NCBI GenBank assembly: GCA_030248215.1
Contig: JASANG010002536.1
Location: 62,001-126,000, forward strand
Source of the DNA: Enoplolaimus lenunculus
Lineage: Eukaryota > Nematoda > Enoplea > Enoplida > Thoracostomopsidae
DNA: 64,000 bases
Reading direction: 5' to 3'
Below the pieces are notes generated by a model that had not been told where the DNA came from, did no database searches, and was given only the letters and a program-made list of their open reading frames with translations. The translations under genes and the position numbers were made by a program. Shown here in pieces: positions 55,836-64,000 of this stretch; position 1 is the stretch's first letter, and each line of letters starts with the position of its first letter.

Positions 55836-57142
55836 ATGGTGCGCCCTGTTTTGGAGAATATCAAAGAAGCCAACCCTGGTATCAGGTAGGTTACAACTTT
55901 AATGGATTGTCAATGTGCTGTGTATTATATCGGCTGAAACAACTGAAAATGAACAAAGTTCTGCTCAAATCCTGTTTAAAATTTACAGCACTTGCGATTT
56001 GTATTAGCTAACTATTCGGTTCTGGCAATAAATCCGGATATTTTAACCGGAATATTTTCCGGTATTTTCGGTATGGAAAAATTTTCAAATTCGTAAATTT
56101 AAAAACTTGCATACCCTATTATATATTGTTCTAAAATTGTCTGAGCGTGTATTGCCAGAAATTTTAATTTGTAGCATACTCCATAATTTATCATACGGTT
56201 CCTAGATACTGTATTTGTTTCAGAATTTTAGCATTCTAAAAGTGATGTGTTTTACAAAAAGATTTCAATAAAAAATGGCTTTAAAATGAATTTTTCGGTA
56301 ACAAGTATTTTTGTGCGCAGGTTCCGGTATTTTTAACCTTCCCGGTCCAGTATTTTATAATTCCGGATGCACCCTTGCCTTTTTGAAACGTTTACTTCGA
56401 ACAAACTTAAAATTTGAACACCGGTTGCGAATGTAGTATCGTTACTGCATTTTGATAATCTTTTGGTTCCAGAAATTTAAAAATTACCCCAGTATGGCAC
56501 TTGATCGTAAACAACATAACTACGCTTGCTGCTGCAGTTTGCTGCATTCAAACTATAAGCTGTGGTGCATTGTCTTTCGCTGGAATTATAATACAACGAC
56601 ATAAATGGAGTTTGTCGATGCCCTACATTTTGTTCGTTTCAATGGTATACTTCTGCTATCCCGCAATGCTTCTTATTTCATCTGGATTTGCGCTTGGTGG
56701 AATACTATTAATGCGACCAAGATTTATCATTCCTCACTTGATTACCATGGTGATTGCGGCTGGTTTCCTAGCAATAGGATGCTGTTTGGTGATGTTTGGA
56801 GATTTTTCAGAGGAAATATGCGTAGGTCCTGGAATAACCAAAGGTGTAATAATTGGTAGAAATCGAACAATTGAAGAAATTGAGGCTTGGAATTTGAAAG
56901 TTTTGAAGTATTTGTCGAATTCTGGCGTTAGTCTCGATGCCCGCAGACGACTCTGTAACTCGGAATATTTAGAACGATGTTCGGATTGTGTGAATAAAGT
57001 GTTTGCCGCCGGTCTTGCATTTTTAGCGGTTTCAATAGGTTTTGGAACTTTCATTCCGATTTTTGTTCAACTCAAACGGCATTTGTTATTTAAATTGTCA
57101 CAAATGCGCGCTGAATATGAAATCAACTGGTTTGACGTTTAA
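55836..57142 (+). CDS. Four-span membrane protein, copy 2
   Basis: Exon 1 is 55836-55885 and exon 2 is 56473-57142, joined at phase 2 into 239 residues. It has six amino-acid differences from copy 1 (V81A, V107I, T118I, K131E, A167S, F177L) and no frame damage. Span positions and the four loop cysteines are kept, consistent with selection or recent origin. An ATTAAA lies ~10 nt after the stop. Function unknown. Confidence 0.7.
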
Positions 57143-57236
57143 ATGTTCCCATTAAACATTGATAAACAGCCATATTAAACGTTTGTTTGTGAATATCCAA
57201 ACATCACAATTGCGTGAAATTTTTAAAACAATTCTT

Positions 57237-57420
57237 GGACCATGTGATCAGGGATGGAACATTTTTCTCTGGGACTGCAAAGTAAACTTAAACGTTAGAC
57301 TATTTTTTGTTTTGGTTAAGCCTAAGGCTTAGGCATAAGCCCGTTCTTACGCTTACGCTTATGCTTACGTTTTTGGGAATATGCTTATTCTACTGTTACG
57401 GCCCTGTTCTATGCATTGCC
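57237..57420 (+). mobile_element. TM2 element within triplication copy 2
   Basis: Mirror of 51386-51570: GGACCATGTGATCAGGG ... GCTTACGCTTATGCTTACG ... GCCCTGTTCTATGCATTGCC. Confidence 0.85.
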
Positions 57421-57827
57421 GAATTCTTTTATAGCAGAAATTGGCAACAATTGCGTTTAGTTGATTTTGAAAACCGAGTCGTTCTGGTTAATTTTATATT
57501 TATGTGTACGCTTACAAATCTAAAATTATAAAACCTATGACATTCTTTCAAAAGTGGTATTCTATATTGAGAGCTACGGATGATCTTCGGTCCGATATGT
57601 TTTGTTGTCTCTATGAAATATACGAAAATGTTAACGTTTAACCTGGTTGGGCAGTGCTAAAAAGTGCAATAATTGTTACGCAACATGAGCTAAAAGCGTT
57701 ATATGCATTCTCGTTTCGCTTCTGCGACCAACATATAAAAATGCTCGAATTAAATTGCTTGTTAATATATTTTTGGTAATCGCACAGAAGCCTTAAATCT
57801 GTAAAAAATATTAAATTTTTTTATTAA

Positions 57828-58374
57828 TTTGATTTTTTTTTTTTTTTTTAAAAATATTAAATTTTAAAGAAGCAGCCAAAAAAAACCACAAAAAGCAAAA
57901 AAAGACCGGCAAACCAAACAACCCAACCAACCAAAAAAAACAGACAACCAAACACAAAAAATAGATTGTATTAATTTGGAGTAAAATTTGTTTGTCGACT
58001 ATAAACTAAAATCAATATCTCTATATTGTGGTCTCAGTCTGAGCAGCACCCGACCCAAACACACATTTCACTACAACCAATATGCGCTGTTAGACGTCTA
58101 CAACCGAAAGCGCAAAACCAAATTTGTTTCTTCGTTTCTTATTATATTGATTAAATTAAAGATTATTTATAGGTAAAATTGGTTAATTTTGTTTTTTTTT
58201 TGTTTTTTTTTTTTTTGTTTTTTTTGTTTTTTAGTTTCTGATTTTAATATCTTACATATTGGTTTTTTTCGTTTTGTTTTTTTTTTTTTTTTGTTTTTGT
58301 TTTTTTTTTGTTTTTTTTTTTTTTTTTTTTTTTTGTTTTTTTTTTTTTTTTTTTGTTTTTTTAATTTATATTGT

Positions 58375-58409
<35 letters not shown>

Positions 58410-58440
58410 GTTTTTTTTTTTTTTTTTTTGTTTTTATATT
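57828..58440. repeat. Low-complexity junction between copies 2 and 3
   Basis: Poly-T with sparse G (58190-58440) and A/C-rich padding (57885-57960) interrupt otherwise matching arms. Islands inside still align: 58140-58195 follows 50503-50565 with gaps, and TTTCTGATTTTAATATCTTA follows 50608-50630. Frames across it (poly-Phe) are meaningless. Confidence 0.7.
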
Positions 58441-58717
58441 TGGTCGTTATAACGCTTTTAGCTCATGTTGCGTAACAATTATTGCACTTTTTAGCACTGC
58501 CCAACAGGTTAAACGTTAACTTTTTTTGTATATTTCATACAACAAAACATATGGACCGAAGATCATCCGTAGCTCTTAATATACCACTTTTGAAAGAATG
58601 TCATAGGTTTTATTGTTTTAATTTGTAAGCGTAACATAAATATAAAATTAACAGAACGACTCGGTTTTCAAAATCAACTAAACGCAATTGTTACCAATTT
58701 CTGCTATAAAAGAATTC

Positions 58718-58900
58718 GGCAATGCATAGAACAGGGGCGTAACAGTAGAATAAGCATATTCCAAAAACGTAAGATAAGCCTAAGCGTAAGAACGGGCTTA
58801 TGCCTAAGCCTTAGGCTTAACCAAAAAAAAAAAATAGTCTAACGTTTAAGTTTACTTTGCAGTCCCAGAGAAAAATGTTCATCCCTGATCACATGGTCCA
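58718..58900 (-). mobile_element. TM2 element within triplication copy 3
   Basis: Matches 51386-51570 with a few missing bases. Confidence 0.85.
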
Positions 58901-58993
58901 AGAATTGTTTTAAAAATTTCACGCAATTGTGATGTTTGGATATTCACAAACAAACGTTTAATATGGCTGTTTATCAATGTTTAATGGGAACAT

Positions 58994-60289
58994 TTAAACG
59001 TCAAACCAGTTGATTTCATATTCAGCGCGCATTTGTGACAATTTAAATAACAAATGCCGTTTGAGTTGAACAAAAATCGGAATGAAGTTCCAAAACCTAT
59101 TGAACCGCTAAAAATACCGGCGGCAAACACTTTATTCACACAATCCGAACATCGTTCTAAATATTCCGAGTTCAGAATCGTCTGCGGGCATCGAGACTAA
59201 CGCCAGAATTCGACAAATACTTCAAAACTTTCAAATTCCAAGCCTCAATTTCTTCAATTGTTCGATTTCTACCAATTATTACACCTTTGGTTATTCCAGG
59301 ACCTACGCATATTTCCTCTGAAAAATCTCCAAACATCACCAAACAGCATCCTATTGCTAGGAAACCAGCCGCAATCACCATGGTAATCAAGTGAGGAATG
59401 ATAAATCTTGGTCGCATTAATAGTATTCCACCAAGCGCAAATCCAGATGAAATAAGAAGCATTGCGGGATAGCAGAAGTATACCATTGAAACGAACAAAA
59501 TGTAGGGCATCGACAAACTCCATTTATGTCTATTTATAATTCCAGCGAAAGACAATGCACCACAGCTTATAGTTTGAATGCAGCAAACTGCAGCAGCAAG
59601 CGTAGTTATGTTGTTTACGATCAAGTGCCATACTGGGGTAATTTTTAAATTTCTGGAACCAAAAGATTATCAAAATGCAGTAACGATACTACATTCGCAA
59701 CCGGTGTTCAAATTTTAAGTTTGTTCGAAGTAAACGTTTCAAAAAGGCAAGGGTGCATCCGGAATTATAAAATACTGGACCGGGAAGGTTAAAAATACCG
59801 GAACCTGCGCACAAAAATACTTGTTACCGAAAAATTCATTTTAAAGCCATTTTATTGAAATTCTTTTTGTAAAACACATCACTTTTAGAATGCTAATATT
59901 CTGAAACAAATACAGTATCTAGGAACCGTATGATAAATTATGGAGTATGCTACAAATTAAAATTTCTGGCAATACACGCTCAGACAATTTTAGAACAATA
60001 TATAATAGGGTATGCAAGTTTTTAAATTTACGAATTTGAAAATTTTTCCATACCGAAAATACCGGAAAATATTCCGGTTAAAAATATCCGGATTTATTGC
60101 CAGAACCGAATAGTTAGCTAATACAAATCGCAAGTGCTGTAAATTTTAAACAGGATTTGAGCAGAACTTTGTTCATTTTCAGTTGTTTCAGCCGATATAA
60201 TACACAGCACATTGACAATCCATTAAAGTTGTAACCTACCTGATACCAGGGTTGGCTTCTTTGATATTCTCCAAAACAGGGCGCACCAT
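58994..60289 (-). pseudogene. Four-span membrane protein, copy 3 (disrupted)
   Basis: Exon 1 (60240-60289) is intact. Exon 2 (58994-59652) is 11 nt shorter than in copies 1 and 2: one 3-base loss near the start, and losses of 1, 5, 1 and 1 bases in the last third, which break the frame after residue ~177. Where readable it shares five of copy 2's six differences from copy 1. The cluster of tiny deletions looks like unpolished long-read error, so it may not be a true pseudogene. Confidence 0.7.
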
Positions 60290-61567
60290 ATCTGAATTTA
60301 ACTAATTTAAACACTTGTTTTCGTCAAAATTGTATTCTATTTCACTATTTAAAAATCGCGTGTAATCGTGCAAACATCAGAATTTAAACTAGTTGGTATA
60401 CATCTATGAAAGCTTTGACAGAAATCTGACATGAAGTTCAGCTAAGCTCAAGAAAACATTATTTCAACGACGGTATCAATGCATGTGTTCGGAGTTCCGC
60501 TGTAGAACACTTCCCAAACAGTTTTTGCCGTTTTTCAATATGGTATAAAACTTCGATTTTAGACACAGACATCAGGGTTTTCGCTTATGCTTAAGACTTA
60601 TACGTATATTTAAAATGGCGGAAGCGTACCGTTCTGCATGTTTAAAGCTAACTGATTTCCAGCAAATGTAAGCTAATCCAGCAGTATTAAACCACTAGTT
60701 TATGATTAATTATAGTTTCTGAATCAGTATTAGGTTAGGCTTAGGTTTACGTCTTATCAAATTACACATTTATAAATTAAAGTTACGTGTTACCAAAATT
60801 TAGTGTAACCTTTGGAAACATGTTTTTTTCAGCGTCACGTTTTGTATACTTATAACCGAATAAGAGAGCATTTATTTGGCCTCTCCTGAGACACAACACC
60901 TTGTTTAAGTCGGACTTTATTTATTTTTAACCCACTCTCCGCCGCCCTTCGTTACTGATATATATCCGGCACTGCAATTATCCTTTGAATTAAACGTTTA
61001 CTTGTTTTGTGTCAATAGCTTGAGCGATAATACAAGGTTATACTTAGGAATGTACTTTCAAAATTTACGTATGCTTTAAAGCAAATCCAATTATTTACTC
61101 GGCCATTTATATCTACACATTATCGTTAATACCATATATGGAGTCTAATTAGGGCTTATGGACTCTATCTGCTTTTACGAGTTTAATGGATACGGACTCA
61201 AAACTTATTGGGACTTAATTTGGAGAACCCCCTCTTTTCCCGCATCTTATTCGGGTCATACGCAGCGTTTCGGCCGCATTTACATGATAACAATTTTATG
61301 AGGTTAACTGAGTGAAAATTATTTAAATTATAACCTTGTGTGCAGAAAATGCACATGGCCGAATCAGTGATGATGCCACGTACTTTGACTCTGACCATAT
61401 CTCGTGAATTACCTGCTGGATTTTACAGGTTAAAAAATTTTCATTCAGTTGTAACACTTCTGCGATTATACCCCGGCAAACACGTCAGAAAGTTAACGAA
61501 TTACTGTTGGCCAAACGAGCTGTTGCACGAATGAGAGCAAACAAAAGCAACAAAGTCCTTAAATTAG

Positions 61568-61687
61568 TATACTGCAAAAAATGGTGAGTCGAATTGACTC
61601 TCTTCGAAATAGGCTCTGCGGGACTATACACGAACTGAGTCAAATTCAACTCCACCAGAGTGAAACGACTCACCATTTTTTGCAGTG
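61568..61687. mobile_element. CACTGC-ended miniature TIR element
   Basis: CTGCAAAAAATGGTGAGTCG faces an exact complement (CGACTCACCATTTTTTGCAG) ~118 bp away. Flanking TA on both sides suggests a TA target. Non-coding. Confidence 0.8.
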
Positions 61688-62030
61688 TAACTTATGCTGT
61701 ACTAAGACCAAACAAGCGCGTTATAGTAAGCAACAGTTACGCTGCTTTCTAAAAAAACAAAACCGATTGATATTTATCAAAAAATAAACCAGAAGCCGTT
61801 TGATTTTTATTCCGTAATTTTTGAAATGTTATAAGTTTTTTATATTTTTGCAGAAGACAAACAAAATTTCTGATTCAGGATTTAGAAAAATTACAACCTA
61901 TATCGTACATAAAAGTGTGCGCAAAAATTTTGGTGGAATATGCGAATAAATAACAATTTAATTCTAACAAGCAGCTCAAAAAAGGGTCGGGAAAACGGGC
62001 CACGTTCAATAAACTTTAATTTTGTATGTC

Positions 62031-62434
62031 AATCGGTACTCGGCAAACACTTTGCCAATAAATGAAAAAAAAAACAAACGGAAATATAGGTGTAACAGCA
62101 AAACATTTCCCTTTTGTCTCTGTTATGCTACGCTGAAATTGTTTGATTCATTACTTCTTTGCTAAAAGTTCTTTAAGTGGTTAGAAATGTGCGGAAATAC
62201 TGTTTCCTAAAATTTAATTATGCTTCCGTTCCTGCATTATACAAACAAACGAGTAAAATTTACAACCGTAAGGTATAAACCGCTAGTGAATTTTTGTCTT
62301 GTTGTTCAAATTCTATATTTGATTTTTTCCGAGGAGATTCCACCAGTGGATATTTCAAATGAACAAAATACGATGAGGAAAAATCCTGTGTTATTGAACT
62401 ACTAAGAATTGCGGTATACTTGTAGTATAACGCG
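62031..62434. other. Unassigned DNA right of the triplication
   Basis: A 61-codon ATG frame at 62220-62405 has one hydrophobic patch (FCLVVQILYLIF) and an acidic end but no acceptor or family signature. Left uncalled. Confidence 0.4.
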
Positions 62435-62575
62435 GTCCGTCGCCGTAAATCACCCGTTCGGCGCTGTCACCGTCGTACGTAAGTAACTCGCGCGCGATAC
62501 GGCACCATGACGAGCGATGACGGATGGCGTCGTACGGGCGGAGGACGGTGACGGACGGCACTAGACGGCATTAAA
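62435..62575. repeat. CpG-rich block with GACGG/CCGTC motifs
   Basis: Dense CCGTC, GACGG, CGTCGTACG and CGCGCGCG motifs in both orientations sit in an AT-rich background. The arms (CGGTCCGTCGCCG near the left; GGTGACGGACGGC near the right) are partly complementary, so it may be a small folded element. Confidence 0.5.
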
Positions 62576-63129
62576 ATAACTAGAAAGTATAGTGCGACCC
62601 TAACTGACAAGACCCTATGTTGTTACAAAACTTTTGTAACTTAAAACATTTTCAAAAATATCATTAGTATGGTGTAGACGGATGATTGAAATAACGAAAA
62701 CGGATAGCAGTCAAAAGAATGGAAAATGAAAAGGAATATTGAAGTATAAGACTCTGCCAACACAAGGGATAATATAATATATTATAGGATTGCAAATGAG
62801 GAAAAACTTCGGTTACAGGGAACTCAAAAACAGATATGGTAAATTCCGGGAAGACCGCTGGGATAAGAACGGAGGGCTATTCTTCTGGACCAAATATGCA
62901 TTAAGTCCTAATTTTTTAACTAAAAGTTTTAGAATAAATTTGAAATCTATGTAACTATCTTACGATCCCAAACACATGCCATCCAACCGCATATTAATGG
63001 TTATAAAATACTGAAGTATATACCCGAGAAAAATAGTAGGTACTTTCAGAAGAAACAGCCTTCAGGCCGTCTTAAAAAACTCAAATTTTTCCAACCAAGG
63101 CAATGTTACATTTCTCTCAGTGTTAAAAT
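62576..63129. other. Unassigned AT-rich DNA
   Basis: No gene or family recognised. Confidence 0.5.
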
Positions 63130-63245
63130 TGTCAGGTTTTGGCATAACTTAGGCTTGGAATTAAAGCTTACGCGTAACCTTTTAGACTCAGACTTGCGCT
63201 AAGTATTAGGTTTAGATTTGAGCGTTTGCTTAGGCTTTAAGTTTG
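63130..63245 (+). repeat. TM-type TTAGGC-like fragment
   Basis: GGCATAACTTAGGCTTGG, TATTAGGTTTAG and GCTTAGGCTTTAAG; similar in layout to 33600-33670, so this may be a third, older TM-type family. Confidence 0.45.
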
Positions 63246-63706
63246 TTGGCGGGAAGTGCACAGGAGTGGTGCTAACGTATGAACCGTCTGATAATTAATG
63301 TGACCAAATACAACTAAAACTTTATTTTACAAGGCCGTGACATCAAATTTTTTTATGTTAACATATATTCAGAACCAACTGATAGAAAGTAACTAGAAAG
63401 TTTTAAGAACACCATTTTCAGTTCTATGTTTTAAGCATGAAAAGGTTATAAGCTCAGATGTAATATTTGTTAAGGAACGGCAAATATGACAGTTGCCAGA
63501 TTCGTTAAACACGTTTTAAGCTGTGAAAAGCGGAGAAGAAAATCCTCAAAACCGCGTGGAGTAATAATCCCAAGTGAAGAATATATATTATGGACTTCCG
63601 GAAGTCAAGAATATAAAGCTTAATAGTTTTATGTTTAATCAACAACGCAGATAGCTTTTTAAAATTTCAGAAATACTATATTTTTGGAGTGAGACACTAG
63701 TGAATC

Positions 63707-63885
63707 CAGAAGGGGCGGGAGGGTACCCGATTCCTTGTTAATAATTTATTTAGTGATAAAATGGTAAGGTTCCTACCTTGCAATTTTTCGGTACCAGTGG
63801 CAATACAGCATATAGTAAAAATTGTGTTTCAAATTAACATTTGCAAGCCAGCCTCCCTCGTCAGAAATTTCTGGATCCGCCGCTG
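63707..63885 (+). mobile_element. Dispersed repeat, second copy of the 7744-7920 family
   Basis: GAATCCAGAAGGGGCGG at the left and TTTCTGGATCCGCCGC at the right are partly inverted. The interior matches 7744-7920 (GATAAAATGGTAAGGTTCCT, AGCATATAGTAAAAATTG). Confidence 0.65.
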
Positions 63886-64000
63886 AAGTGAGATCTTGGT
63901 GGACGGTTGGATTAGTACTGGCGCACGCCCAGATTAGCTTGAAATTTATGTATGAATGTATATGTTTTCTAAAATGAGATGTCTTATCGGATACATCAAT

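Larger units (their letters stand above)
54655..58140. repeat. Inverted triplication, copy 2 (inverted)
   Basis: Reverse complement of copy 1 (paired coordinates sum to ~108,800-109,000) and holds the gene on the plus strand. Substitutions separate it from copy 1. Confidence 0.85.
58140..62030. repeat. Inverted triplication, copy 3
   Basis: Same orientation as copy 1 with an offset of ~7.33 kb. From ~61,250 to ~62,030 it is the clean version of copy 1's degraded end, and it then continues into unique DNA. Confidence 0.85.

Noticed and set aside
55811-56011. 66-residue frame starting at GTG through exon 1 of the four-span gene
   Set aside because: It has no ATG and runs past the GTAGGT donor. 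The shorter ATG frame at 55836 joins exon 2 in phase in all three copies.
58189-58519. Poly-Phe/Cys open frames
   Set aside because: Pure translation of poly-T low-complexity junction sequence.
62220-62405. 61-codon ATG frame with a hydrophobic patch
   Set aside because: Too short and AT-rich, with no splice signal or relative in the window; chance is likely.
1-64000. CRISPR array, bacterial operon or integrated virus
   Set aside because: Repeats are not regularly spaced with unique spacers, genes are intron-split, and no capsid, polymerase, integrase or envelope frame was seen.

Overview
The window looks like AT-rich, intron-bearing, repeat-dense invertebrate DNA. The best taxonomic hint is the hexamer TTAGGC, the nematode telomere repeat, which recurs in short degenerate runs across the window. 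A nematode is therefore the first guess; this is inference, and no marker gene fixes the taxon. I saw no retroviral, LTR, Polinton or transposase reading frame.

Three host loci are supported. (1) 5435-17565 (+): a nine-exon gene for a ~1564-residue Nance-Horan/GUK-holder-like protein with an N-terminal WAVE-homology region. All eight junctions keep frame, one through a probable GC-AG intron. (2) 44134-50470 (+): a three-exon DEG/ENaC sodium channel of 928 residues, with HG and GAS motifs, a very long cytoplasmic tail, a PPPY motif and a T-F-L carboxyl end. (3) 50.5-62.0 kb: a two-exon gene for a 239-residue four-membrane-span protein, present three times in alternating orientation (-, +, -). 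Copies 1 and 2 are open; copy 3 has small deletions. The copies are joined by low-complexity sequence that looks like poor consensus, so an assembly artefact must be weighed against a real inverted triplication.

The remainder is mostly small mobile DNA. Two related miniature inverted-repeat families (here TM1 and TM2, both starting GGCC-A/C-ATGT) carry TTAGGC runs inside and account for about 20 insertions. Other families are: a 'GGCCCGTAGCC' family; a family with ends like AGCCCTGTTCACAC; an inverted-repeat element with an internal tRNA-like region; a hAT-like element with a perfect 8-bp target duplication; two ~2-kb foldback-like elements whose arms hold tandem satellite; a CTGAGTT-rich element; and several minisatellites. 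These fill the ~26 kb between the NHS-like gene and the channel (17.6-44.1 kb) and also sit in introns.

Layout: 0-5.4 kb repeats and unassigned DNA; 5.4-17.6 kb NHS-like gene; 17.6-44.1 kb repeats plus a few doubtful minus-strand exons; 44.1-50.5 kb channel gene; 50.5-62.0 kb inverted triplication; 62.0-64.0 kb unassigned DNA. The NHS-like and channel products could both act at the cell cortex or membrane, but nothing in the sequence links them beyond proximity.
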